Shown here piece by piece: positions 26,875-39,500 of a stretch of 64,000 nucleotides of DNA; within the stretch, counting starts at the first letter, position 1, and each line of letters starts with the position of its first letter. The notes below the pieces were generated by a model that was not told where the DNA came from, made no database searches, and saw nothing but the letters and a program-made list of their open reading frames with translations. Made by a program: the position numbers and the translations under genes. This DNA is from Amyelois transitella. Its lineage: Eukaryota; Arthropoda; Insecta; Lepidoptera; Pyralidae. The stretch lies in assembly GCF_032362555.1 (NCBI RefSeq), contig NC_083512.1:4886001-4950000 (forward strand), written 5' to 3'.

Positions 26875-29800
26875 ATGGGTTGGTCATGCGTGGTGGCACG
26901 CGCAGTGGCCTTTTTACTTACGTTGAGCATGGTTTCAGCTCTCACATCCGACATGTAAGTAAAAACTAAGTAACTTTTCCTATATTATATTGATAATAAT
27001 CTAAAAAAGTTAATAAGAGTGCAATAAACCTGCTTTGAATATTATTACGCAGAGTCAAACAAGATTTATAAGAGACAACTAATAACTACGACATTTGAAA
27101 TGTCCATTTGAAGAGACATATAGATTATAGTCTGTATGACGTTGACGAGTATAACGTGGAAAAAGCGAATGTGACAGGCGACGAAGCGGACTTAACGCGC
27201 TGGGCACCGGGGCACGCGCAGCCAAGCGTGAACACACCGCTCCATTTATAGACCCTGTACTAAATTGTAGGTAAATGTATTGTGGACCCTTCTCCGGTAT
27301 CACTAAACTGGCGAATAAGATGTTATCAAAATGTTTCATACAAATGGGAGATGGGTTCGATGTCAACCTTATAAAAAATATGCACTTATGACCATTCTGG
27401 TCCTTATTATTACAACATCTATTTCAAGAGCGATCAAAATAAAAATATCTCTTAGAATACTGATTTTACAATGTTGGCTATATTTAACGATACAGAAATC
27501 AGTAGTTTTTTAAAGCAGTAGTTATTTTACTTGAAGATTAAACGAAGACGGTGTTTATTTTCTCGAACTACTTTTTGCTAAAGTGGAACGTTGTTGAGCA
27601 AGTTCTAAACTCCCAACTTGGAAACTACGAATACGTTCGCCTAAACAAATTGCCTTAGGTATACATACATATCGTGCAATAGTTTGTCCTCTATTTACGT
27701 ACAAAGTTGCCTATTCATGAGACCAATTCACAATACATGTTCGGAACTCGGTGATTCAATCAGATAGCATTGTTTATAAACTAAATTTGCTACTTCTGTT
27801 TGCTATCTGTGGTATTGACTATATATACCTTCTAGGTATTGATCGTAATGTGATTGTGATTGCAAGTAAAATACAATTATCATGCACTTTTTGGGTTGTC
27901 ACTACTCCGTAACATAGTTCTTACGTTAGATTTGTACTGTTTATTAACATATTAAAAGGCTTTCGTAGAGGCAAGGTAATAAGTGCTAATCTAAAATCAA
28001 TACTAAGGCTGCCATTCTATGTTCCCACGCGCTTAATTTACCATGATATACGACATTGATAAATTGTTCCTAATGTCTGGAGTTTTTGGCTAATCGTCCA
28101 CACGCCCCGTTTCGCAATCTGAACGATTTACCCGAAACTGAAAAATATCATACATCAATTATTTGTATGGTGTGACTAATAACGTTGCAATTAACTTGAT
28201 TACAGATTTGCTGCGGGAAAGTCGGACAAAGAGATACTGGACAACCTACTCAAGAATTCCCGCTACGATAAAAGACTGCTTCCACCTGTAGATGGTAAAT
28301 ATTTTTACGACTTATACACATTTTATAAGCTGATTTTTATTGTTTGCCAATTGTAAGTATTGGATGTGAGATTAGATATGTGATATTGTAGATCATAAAA
28401 TATTGATGTAATATTGCAGATCCAGAATTCTGTTGTGGTCTTACGTCGCCCAACGACTCTCTGGCTCAAAATAAAGTCGGATTCTCTTCGCTCCGGCCTC
28501 GCTCGCACAATCGCGGTGCGTTGTGTTCATGTTTTTGAAAAGAGAAATCCTTACATTTTCCTGCATTATATTATGTAAACCGTAGCGTCTTTTATGTTAT
28601 ATTACAATCAACTCTTTGCACGCAACTCCGAGTACCCCAGGTTGGTTCCTATCACACGCAATTGTAGATATCCTACGCTTTAGTTCTTACTGCTGTTGTG
28701 GGTCACCTTATTGTTTAGTATGATTAGAATATTTGTTTCAACTAAGATATGCACTTTGACATTATGTTATAGGCAATAGACCTTACCTTTTTAGAGCCAA
28801 GATTTATATGACTATCTACTCTTGTAACTTAATTCTTTTTTGTGTGAAAACAATAATACAATATTCTGGATATGTCCTCATTTATTTAATTTAATTCAAA
28901 ATAATGACATGAAAAATCATGCATTTTATGTTTATATCACGCTTTGTTACTGTCAATGATTTTCTCTTTTCACAAACATTAAACACAATTGGATTAATTT
29001 AATTATTGTTCAGAGAGATTCTTTAATCAATGATTTTTATGATTATTTTTTCTTGTAGAATTGGATCTGCCAATATGACAATAAAACAAAACTGTTGATT
29101 GATTTTGCTTTTTCTTTCTTTCTACCCTCCAAAGATTAAGTTGAGATATCCATATAACACGAGTGGGTACCATGACTTTAGCACTTCTATTAGCAATAAG
29201 CATGCCTTATATGTGACTGTGCAATTTATAATTACTACGACTTCTCTTATATATCATCGAATGTCTCTGTATTGGTTTTCAGGTGTCCTCACCGTAAATG
29301 TTAGCGTGCTACTTCTTAGTTTAGCATCTCCAGACGAATCTAGTCTTGTAAGTTCTGCGTTAATATCTTTAGATATTAGTTTATTTATTTCTTTATACAT
29401 TTTTTTATTCAATATTTTTTCTTTACCTTTGAGTCCACGTTAAACATGAGCAACTGTTTCAGAAATACGAAGTGGAGTTTTTACTACAGCAGCAGTGGTA
29501 CGACCCGCGACTTCGTTATTCCAATCAGTCGCACTACGACTTCCTTAACGCCATTCATCACCACGAAGACATTTGGCTGCCAGACACATATTTCATTATG
29601 CACGGGGATTTTAAGGTAAAAAAATAATTCTGGGTGCATTTTATAATTTCGGAAATATTTTGTTTATTTTTCACTGCAACAATCGATTTATTGCAATGTA
29701 TTAATACGAATGTATTAAAAATGATGTAGTAAAATGAAGAAAAAATTAAATAAAACTGAGTTCTCTAAAAATTCTTTTTATAATTTTGGCCGCACTAACT

Positions 29801-32800
29801 GCACAAAAGTCAGATATAATGATCGCGAACACTAAAATTTATAACAAAATTGTGGTGAATATCTCAAAAACCGCTTTACCTACATATGACTTTATAAATT
29901 CTATTGGACTAATCCTACCTACATTATAAATTTTATCAAAGTCAGACTAACGGTTACAAACACACAAACCTATAAAAAAAATCCATGTTGATTTGCAGAA
30001 CACAGAGCGTGTTTCATCTTTTTCAACACCTTAAAATGTAATTGTTTTCAGGATCCGATAATCCCTATGCACTTCGCGCTGCGTATATATCGCAACGGCA
30101 CCATCAACTATCTGATGCGGCGCCACCTAATCCTCTCCTGCCAAGGAAGACTCAACATTTTCCCTTTTGACGACCCATTGTGTTCATTTGCCTTAGAAAG
30201 TAGTAAGTAAACATTAAATATTTCGTTACGTACTGTCTAATTGCAAAGTGTTTCGTACACTAAAATAAACATATAAATGTTTTCAATATCCGAAAGGTTT
30301 AATATGAAGATTCTATATATACATTTGAGACCTTGCTGAACTCATATTATGCAAATAAAAATTTGAATTTCAATTTAAAGCTAAAAATTTACTAGGTAGG
30401 TAAAAGCTCGTATTGGCAAAGTGAATGTCCACGAACCAAAATTTATGTACTTATTTTTTTGTCTATTTATGTTTATTATTTTTTATTATTTAATTTATTT
30501 ACGTAAATTATCTAAGTCTACTGGTACGTTAATCCTTACACAAAAAATACATGAATTTTTCTGTTTTCATCAATTACAGTATCATATGAGCAGTCAGCGA
30601 TTACTTACGTGTGGAAAAACGACGAGGACACTCTACGGAAATCGCCCTCGCTCACCACCCTCAACGCGTACCTCATACAGAACCAAACCATCCCCTGCCC
30701 CATAAAGGCTAGTTGGAGAGGTAACGAACGATACACCTATCTCATCAGACATTTCAACGCTTACATACACACATTTTTTATTTTAACCTTACGAATTCGA
30801 GTAGACTAGACTCCCAACTCCTTTTGTTTTACAAGCACAATCCCGTTTTAGCACAAGATCAAAAGATGTTTAAGCAAACTGAAATTCTGATTAACTCTTT
30901 TCAGCTTGGTCTTGATTTACATAAAAAGGTTATTTTTCAACTTTCTTTTACATCATCGACAACGACGTAGAAGCTTCTAGTATGTGTTATGTAACTATTA
31001 GTTAAACCTAAATTAAAATCGTGATTTTGTGGTTTGTGTTAGAGCATAGTTAGCAATTTCGCATGTACATTATAGTGACATGATTCCGTGATTGTTTTGT
31101 GTCTAACACTTAAACAGTTGAAAAGTAGTATACCTAACAGTATTTTGAATCATTTGAAAGTTACATTTTTACATATAGAAAGAATTTTGAACGTAGAATG
31201 TAAGACTTTGTTAACGTCTTTGCAAGCAGCTGATGGTATATCACTTTACGAAGACGATGAAGAGCTGACATGTAACCTTTGCCAGAGACGCTTTGAGGAG
31301 CAAGGTACTTGAGTCGCACCGGACGATTCACCGTTCAGTCCGGTGACGTCGTATTTGCCGTATATTTTCCGCTTATGTGTGAGTAAAGGCGTAATTGTGT
31401 TACAAAACTGATTGGTGTAAAATATCGGACGAGATCTGTCACAGGATGATACAGTGTATTCACAAGCCATTTTATGTTTCCAACTCATCTTCCCATTGCA
31501 TGCATGTAAACTGTACTCGTATAAGTATGTTACCGCACGTGTTTGATATATAGTTCGCTGTCTTTTGAAAAATTTCATTGACGCTAGAAACTACATTTTC
31601 CAGCATATGAACACAACACGCATTACTCATACATTCAGGATTGTAGTCAATTTATTAGAAATTGTTTTAATGCATTAATGAACAATCGATTGACAAGGCC
31701 TCTGAATGGAGTTATTTGGAATTTTTACATCCACGCCTTTACCTAACCTCCACCACTTTTTTGTTCCAACAAAATTATAACAATAATTGATAATTTCTAT
31801 CAATGTTTAGGTCCATATTGTACCTAACAATATTCACTTCACAGGTAACTACAGCTGCCTTAAGGTCGACCTAATATTTACTAGAGACCGAGCGTTCTAC
31901 TTTACTACAGTATTTATCCCTGGAATAATTCTGGTGACCTCCTCCTTCATCACATTCTGGCTGGAATGGAATGCAGTGCCAGCCCGTTCCATGATAGGTA
32001 AAATATGTGGCTGGCAATTGGGAATGCTCTCGGTCTTGCATTTAACTTTCTCTGACTCTGTAGATGTGGCTGGGGCTGTCAATAAACACGCTGATTTCCT
32101 TTCGCAGGTTCGGCTTGATCGTTGCATATATTATAATTCATACAAACACTTTGTAGCGGACACACATGCAACCCTGTATTTTATGTATTATTTTTAGATT
32201 TGCTTCATATTTTTAGGTAATTACAGCTGTCTCAAAGTGGATCTCATCTTCACGCGGGATAGATCTTTTTACTTCACCACAGTTTTCATTCCGGGCATCA
32301 TTTTGGTGACATCATCGTTTATTACTTTTTGGCTGGAATGGAATGCAGTGCCTGCTAGAGTAATGATAGGTTGGTGTATTATTTTAATGCTTCCGCGTTT
32401 CAATATATCAAATCATATAAAATTAATTTAATCAATAAATTCAGCAGCGAAATCAATTATCCGAAGAAAAGCTGCGATTTATTTTGCAATTAAACATTAA
32501 ATGCACGAATCACTAGATTTAAAAAAAATCATAATTATGCATGATCTAGTTTATATAGAACTTTTTACTTTGTTTATTAAAATTCTTTTTTTAATTAGAA
32601 CAAATTTTTGGCACAATAGATTTATTGCAACGGTTGTTCAATGAAGAAATTGGGGTGACAATATTTTTATGAAAAGGATAAAACTGATTGTCTGTCGGGC
32701 AGGTGTAACAACGATGTTGAACTTTTTCACAACGTCAAATGGTTTCCGGTCGACCCTGCCGGTGGTGTCCAATCTCACGGCTATGAACGTGTGGGACGGA

Positions 32801-35800
32801 GTCTGCATGTGTTTTATCTACGCATCTCTTCTAGAATTCGTATGTGTCAATTACGTCGGAAGAAAAAGACCACTACACAATGTTGTGTACCGCCCCGGAG
32901 AAAACCCCGTCACACAGGTGACTTTCATTATAATTATTTTCCCCCTCTCTGTGTTATAAATCCAATAATACGTTATTCGATGTTGTTCTTAGCTATGTAG
33001 CGGTTTGTATTTTGCACTACCTCTATATAAGATATGTGATGAATGTTGTTTTCCATGTCAAATATACGAAAACATAACTGATCAGCATTGTGTCTTTAAC
33101 TATTTGTACTTAGCATATCGATGTTTGCAATCATTAGCAATCTACTGATGACATTTTTATGAAATAAAATAAACATATTCTAAGTACGCAATATTATTTC
33201 TTCACCTGTTTCTATTAAAAATATAAGAAAGTTATATTATACATTTACAAAATCGCACTATTTTGAGTTATCTATCTACTTACCCAAATTTTTACTTTTC
33301 ACTTAACTTTTAATTTACGAAGGAATTATACATACATATCATTACGTCAATATTCCTTGCGGGGCAGACAGAGCCAGTCTTGAAAAGACTGATTCTACAT
33401 TTTCCATAGGATAATTGTCTACAATTTTTTCTTGCTAATATCAAATTTTTTGTTATAAATTATGAACTAATTAGGCTTCGAATACGTGAGCTCTTCTAAC
33501 CAATCAAAGTATAGCGAAATTATAATTTAATGTGATGAATATTTGAAATAAATTTTTACTTTCTGAAAGGAAATTTTTGAAAGTTAAGAAAACCAAGTAG
33601 GTAATGTTTTTAAATCTGTGAAAAAACGAAACTCTCACTAACATTTAACCTTCCTAACGTCGTGATGACATGTCAGTTATTCTATTCTATAATTTATTTG
33701 ATTGTAATTTTTGAGATGTAATTCAACTCCTTCGTGAATTATTTATTTTTCTTACATTTTGCAATGTTTTTCTTGCCAACAAAACAGCATGACACGTATT
33801 ACTGTTTATCGGTTCCAATATTTTACTTTTCAAAAGGCATGCTTCTTTAAGTTATATTGTTATTGCATGAATGTATTTGGCTCATTTTAATTTTAAACTG
33901 TTTACCTACTGGGTAGGCCAGAATCATATCGAATTTTCTTTGCAATTAATTATCTACACAAAATTTGATTTACTTTCTGAATTACTATAAAGACTATTTT
34001 GTGTGGCCATAGTCTAATTCTTACTTTTAAAATTGTCATTACATCTAATATATATTTATTGCTTTTCACATATGTAATTTCAGCTCATGGAAATTATATA
34101 CATACGTTTTATAAAATTTATTATATACGTAATATTTCAAAATTTTATAACAAAACATTGCAAAGTGTGATCTGATTGATATTTGACTCTGAGCTACGTC
34201 TGACATCCAGTCACAAGTTACATACTTACCTACAACACAAAAAATACTTTCTCGTATCTCGAAAAGTACTTATATCAAAAATTCCAAATCTGCATGTAAT
34301 ATATTGTGCGTACGAATATTGTGTATTATATTAATCTGGCCACAACAATCTAGTCTATGTCATCACGATTGCACAACTCATCCGTCACGAGTGAAAAATT
34401 GTGTGTGTGATGTGTTCGCAGCGACTGCCCGCAGTCCTCAGCAGAATTGGCATTATACTGGCCAGCCCCCTGGTAAGAACCTTCGCCACTGTCATTGGCA
34501 CTTTCCTCATATTGAGCTGTTATATTTCTTTGCCACGAGTTATGATGTCATCCATAAACAAATATTTCATAGAAGTAACGTCCACTATCTAGAAATATTT
34601 TTTTACTAATTGTACTTTCCTATTCTGCTTATTATTACTAAACTTTAAATTCCAGTCATAATATAATTAATTTGCCCTATTTACACATAAGGTTGTAAGT
34701 ATACTTATGCCGTAAATAGATTTTATTTTAAGAAATATGGCAGTGAAAATCTTACGCAGCACATTCTATGAAAGCATGCATTCTTGTTTCTAGCCTTAAA
34801 CATCGGAATCGTTTTCTTTATGTACCCGTTTACATTTTTTTTTTAAATTATACTTTTACTTTAGTTTTAAGCTTTCCTTTAGTTCTTAAACTAAACCGTC
34901 TGAATTTGCATGTCGAAATAAATTTTAAGTCACGAGTTTCTATTTTATGACGCACAATGTTGACGCCTATCACGTATTATTTATATTTATAAAAAGAAAT
35001 CTCTGATTTAATTTTAACACAGATCATCACAAATAATAAAGCCGAATTACATTCATCAATTATGCAAAGGCATACGGCGGCTACTCACTACATAAAGCTA
35101 GACCAACACAACTAAATCAAAAATCAACTACTTTATATCTATTAATCGACGCTTTTTCAGCTTATTTTTAATTAGCTGCAACGAATAGGATGATCTGCAG
35201 CTTCTGCACACTTCAAAACGAAGATACTATAACGTTACATTTCTTTTAATGTTCATAATGTAACATCTTCATGCTTTAGCTATGAATAATATATTTTTAA
35301 ATGTTAGGAGGCGATCGCATTCCTACAATGGGCTAGGTCTGACACTCCCGAAGACGAGCCAAGTGTAAGCGGCGCCGTAAGTGATGAAGTGCATTGCCAC
35401 ATCATACCTTAGTCTGCATCCTGATCACCTGTTATCATGAAACTAACGCATTCTCTTATTTAACGCTGCTTTTGGATTGATGCAGCCTGTAAGTACGCTC
35501 AATAGTTATCTTAGCTCATATAGTAGCTCATATTGGTACTAATAAGAGATTTATCATTTCCATTAATTATTATTGATTAATTAGCAACTTGATGACTAAT
35601 CATCAAAAAATACACAGGCATTGTAAAATTTTACTTTACCTTATTTTTACAACTAGGTGTCAACTAAAGAAAAGAACCTTCAAAAATGCTTATCTACCTA
35701 TAAATATTTTTCTTATTCTGTGATGATTGAATTTTTAAGCATGTGATATGTATAACTTAAGTGATATTACATAATTTTTTTAATCCAAGTCGTCATATTT

Positions 35801-36558
35801 ATCCTCTATTTCATTTAAGAACATGCATTGTTACCCCTAACGATTATGCTTTGCCTCACCCTTGTCATTATAGTGGCACACATTTCAATAAAACCATACG
35901 CCGACAGTTAATTCCCAGCCATTCTTTATTAGATGGCTTAAAATAATTTCAGGGTGACAAAAAGCGGGAGTCAACGGGTGCAGCAGACCTAGTGACATGT
36001 ACTGCTTGCAGCGGGGCCCCTGGCCCTTGCACTCACACAGCCAACAATGGAGGCGTATCAGAAGTAAGTTTCGTGTTATTCTTACTTTGTCTATTCACCA
36101 AGCTAATTTTTTCCGAGAATTGCCATCGGGTTTATTCAGTACAAAATTATCGATAAAATTTATTTTTGCAAACATTTCGAGCTGTAACTCTGCTAGTTTG
36201 TTAATGTTTTATTTATTATCATTAAATAGTTCACAATATCATGTATTACTTAGATTAAGAACTATAATTTAAAATCTTTATTGGAGTACAAGCACTCTTT
36301 GTTTATATCAAAGCCTCCCTGAGTTATCATTCGTCAAAATCACATTTACACAACAAAAACACGTAGTTGGCTTGCAATATCATCATTCATTTGCCAAATA
36401 ATTTCTTTCAGCCATGTTTCGTCCAGGTTCGCAAAAAAGAACCCCCGCACCCGATCCGAGTGGCCAAGACCATCGATGTCATCGCCAGGATCACCTTTCC
36501 CACTGCCTATGCCGTGTTTCTTATATTCTTCTTCATACACTACAAGGCGTTTTCTTAA
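26875..36558 (+). CDS. pHCl: pH-sensitive chloride channel (Cys-loop ligand-gated anion channel, pHCl type)
   Basis: Pentameric Cys-loop anion channel of the plasma membrane. In the insect pHCl family extracellular pH gates a chloride current. Coding exons: 26875-26954, 28206-28294, 29283-29347, 29463-29615, 30052-30202, 30580-30720, then 31845-31997 or 32217-32369, then 32703-32917, 34422-34472, 35308-35376, 35953-36063 and 36412-36558. All have GT/AG borders and matching phases, giving 474 aa. Visible features: signal peptide at residues 1-22; Cys-loop C159-C173 with FPFDDPLC; second disulfide pair C219-C231 as in glycine and glutamate channels; M1 about 245-266; anion-type PAR motif entering M2 at 272-274; M3 about 300-322; a variable cytoplasmic loop; M4 about 451-472. 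VTSSFITFWLEWNAVPAR is what identifies pHCl rather than GluCl or RDL. The exon with the start ATG has an acceptor before it and a minimal upstream ATG (ATG TCC TAA), so 5' UTR exons lie further left. Confidence 0.88.
28420..28515 (+). CDS. pHCl: Optional pHCl exon, 32 aa in the N-terminal extracellular part
   Basis: It is bracketed by TATTGCAG and GTGCGT and is 96 nt long, entering and leaving in phase 1, so it can be included or skipped without a frameshift. It lies between the exons ending at 28,294 and starting at 29,283. It has no stop in frame and encodes a segment beginning DPEFCCGLTSPND and ending RPRSHNR. It is GC-rich compared with the introns around it. The insertion falls after residue 56, before the first beta strand. 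Inclusion in mRNA is inferred from splice signals and phase. Confidence 0.65.
31230..31304 (+). CDS. pHCl: Candidate optional pHCl exon, 25 aa with a CNLC motif before M1
   Basis: The segment runs from an AAGCAG acceptor pair (a NAGNAG site, so the start may be 31,227 or 31,230) to a GTACTT donor at 31,305. It is 75 nt and phase 1 to phase 1. It would insert an acidic stretch (LYEDDEELTCNLCQRRFEEQ) between W225-R226 and the conserved GNYSC in loop C. The sequence is open, GC-richer than the intron, and a stop follows just past the donor. The CNLCQRRF part looks like half of a C2H2 zinc finger, so a captured exon or pseudogene piece is the alternative. Confidence 0.45.
31845..31997 (+). CDS. 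pHCl: pHCl M1 exon, copy A
   Basis: It encodes the end of loop C, M1 and the start of M2: GNYSCLKVDLIFTRDRA at one end and NAVPARSMI at the other. It is 153 nt, phase 1 in and out, with donor GTAAAA. Copy B, 219 bp downstream, has the same length and phases and differs at two residues only. Splicing both in would duplicate M1, so they are read as mutually exclusive. Confidence 0.85.
32217..32369 (+). CDS. pHCl: pHCl M1 exon, copy B
   Basis: It has the same length and phases as copy A. By my count about 40 of 153 bases differ, almost all at silent positions, while 49 of 51 amino acids are the same. The changes are A243S (before M1) and S275V, directly after the PAR motif at M2 position 1'. 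Its donor is the weak GTTGGT, against GTAAAA in copy A, which could bias the choice between them. Confidence 0.85.
33327..33393 (-). repeat. 3' fragment of the short retroposon in a pHCl intron
   Basis: Minus-strand AGTCTTTTCAAGACTGGC, then TCTGTC, then AAGGAATATTGACGTAATG and the ATGTATGTATA tail. Only the last quarter of the element is present. Confidence 0.75.
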
Positions 36559-39500
36559 TGCTGCCTCTACCTTCAATTCTCCTTCTGGCTGCTTTTGTTA
36601 TGAACAATCGTGTATTTTACGCGTCACAGAACTCACAGGTATGCAGATTTTTCACCAGTTTTTGAGTGTCTACACATGTGGTCAAGCTAACTTGTGAATG
36701 CGTTAAATTATAAGGGGACATTCAGCAGATTACTATAATTTTGCTGCTTTCTATTGTTGATAGACTAATATAATCGGTACCTAGTCATATGATATTTTTT
36801 TCTACAGGCTTTGAAATAGTTTTCATAAATTAATATGACTGTGACTGTTTGTAATGTACCTGTGAGGCAGATATACTTTGTTGTGAATACACGAAAACTT
36901 ATGATAGGATAAAGAGGGATCAATGACATAATTGTACGAAAATTTCTTGTATCGATAAAAATAGGTCGATTCGTAAGTAATGTTTGAAAACTACGAGGAG
37001 AGTAAACTTGAGGGAAATATATCCCGCACTAAGAAATCTATTTCAAACCTAGACACACCGAGACAGTCACAATACTATTTTAGAACTTTAATTTTAATAT
37101 ACTTCAAAATCAAAAGACATGAAACATAATTAGATTAGATTTAATCACCATAGCAGAATTAGTATGTACACGTTCATAAGTTGTGATAACGTTGTAAAAA
37201 TGAAGTTGCTTATAAATGGAGGACTCCAATTGATTGAGATTTAAAATAAGTTTCAGGTTCATGTATAAACAATATTTTAATTAGTATATAAAGCTCAAGT
37301 CGTTATTATAATTAGAAATTTGATGATAAATGTATCGAAAATGTTGAGTTTAGAAGTTTCTGTTTCGCTTACGTTATATTAATTTACCATGAACATGCCT
37401 TTTACATTTCAATGTTATTTTTTGCCTGAAATACTCTTATATAGTACTTAATTGATAAATGATTTTGATTGTAAATAATGTTGAAATTATTATAAAACCT
37501 CGATACGTAAGGATATCTTTTACCCTAAACACGTTACAAAGTGTTAGTTCTACTTGTAAGTATCGTAAAATTGTGCTGTGAGACCATGCCGTCATCCTGT
37601 TTGTTGCGTAAGTAGTTTAAAATATTTACTTCGATATCGTAAATGTACTAAGATGTCCTACTACATGTGTTATTTATCATATAAAATCTTTCATTTTCAA
37701 CCAGTGTTGTACTGGTTACGACCTAAGTACTAGGGAATCATGAAATCTCAATTATGCATGGTTCATGCAAATAACGAGCATATGAAATTAAGTTTGGACA
37801 GTTATTTAGATTTACACTGAAATATAAATTTAAGTGTAAACAACGACACGAAAAAACCAAATTGTCGAAAACAATTTTCATTCCATTAATACAACATCAT
37901 CGATTCTATGCCTTTTGCTTGATAAAGAGCGGACCAAGGAGTCAAATGTTTTGAAACATAGATTTTATATACTAAATTATTAAACATACAAATTAAGTAG
38001 AACCGCAAATTGACTGTGCTTTAAAATCAAATTACTTCTCTTTACTGACTTTTTAATGACTGCATTGCACATGAAATATCTTTCATTTTAACGTCAAATA
38101 TAATTTATTTTTTATGAAAAATCAATAGCACACCATGCAATAACAAAAACGAGGCAATCCATATTTTAATTAAAAAGGTATCTAGAAGAAAATGTTACTT
38201 ACCATGATATGGAAATATTTAAAAAAAGTTAACCTTACCAAAGTTATAATTATTGTTATTGCTTTTGTAAGCTTATACTTTTTATTATTTTTCAAGGCGC
38301 GTTTTCTCTGATCTCTTTTGATTTACGTAATATAATGAAAAAAATTTTCTTAATCATATAAAAAATTTACAATTTCGACCATTCCCATTTTCTTTTTTGT
38401 ATAATTACTTTAAATACAAAGTGATACTAATTTAAATTTGCAATGTTTTGTACTTACTAAATAAATTGTAAGATGAAAAATAACATATCATTCGCTTTGT
38501 AAGACACATTCTTGTACCTATTTATGCTAAATTACCTGTTAACCAAATCTATATATTCTATGCTGCCTTTATCTTCCTACGTATATTGTTAAAATTTAGA
38601 TAATTTTGTGAAATATACCTGAAAAAGCCTTGAGAATATTTATTACTTGTGATATCTTTTCGCTATATTTTTATATACTTACCTAAACATATGAACTAAT
38701 CAACAGAGTCGATTGTAGAAAATTAAAAGTGTCGCAATGTTAGAATAAACATCTCAAATAACCAAGCGTATGTTGGTATGTATTGGTATGACAGATGGGT
38801 ATATAAAAATAAACGTCAGCGTATACTTAAAATTATACGTTCCTAACTCAAAAAGGAACTCTGTAGAAAAATTCTTGGTAAAAGTGTATTCGGTGCTTAT
38901 ACGTAAAGCTTTCTATTCGCTTAAACTATTTAATTATTTATAAAACAATATTTTATTATTTACAATTTTATTAGAAGGTAAGATAAGATTTACCTGTGTA
39001 ATGTTTTTGAAACATTTTACTCAGTACCTACTTACATGTATCATCTCAAATTGTTTGTTCAATCTATGGACTATTCCATAATTTAATTAATCTAGCTATA
39101 CCTAAGTGCTCGTGAAATATTTTATTTAAATTCATTTAACCTATTATTACAAATTCGAGTAACTATAACAGTACTTTTTTATTTAAAGAATAAGTTTTTC
39201 GTATGTTTACCTAAGTTACAATTGTGTTTGTTACTTCACGGGCAACGATATAAGTAACACAAGTATGAAGTTTGTATTTTAGAGTGCCATTAGCTATCAC
39301 AGTATCTTTATTTTTTTTAATCGATCGCAATTGTACTTATACAAGGGTGCTCCCATTACATTTCTTAAGTACATATGTAGGTACTTATACATCACAGTAT
39401 CATTTGAAGCCTAAATATGTCCCTAGTTTTACTCATTAATACGACGTTCAATTGTTTAGTTTTTAAATTTACAATGTCTGTAAAAAGTAAAAAAAAATAT

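Noticed and set aside
31934-32197. 87-codon plus frame extending from M1 exon copy A into the following intron
   Set aside because: The extension past 31,997 crosses a good donor and loses channel homology; it is unspliced read-through.
36346-36697. Overlapping frames on both strands around the last pHCl exon
   Set aside because: They are shadows of the 36,412-36,558 exon, whose M4 sequence and splice acceptor decide the frame.
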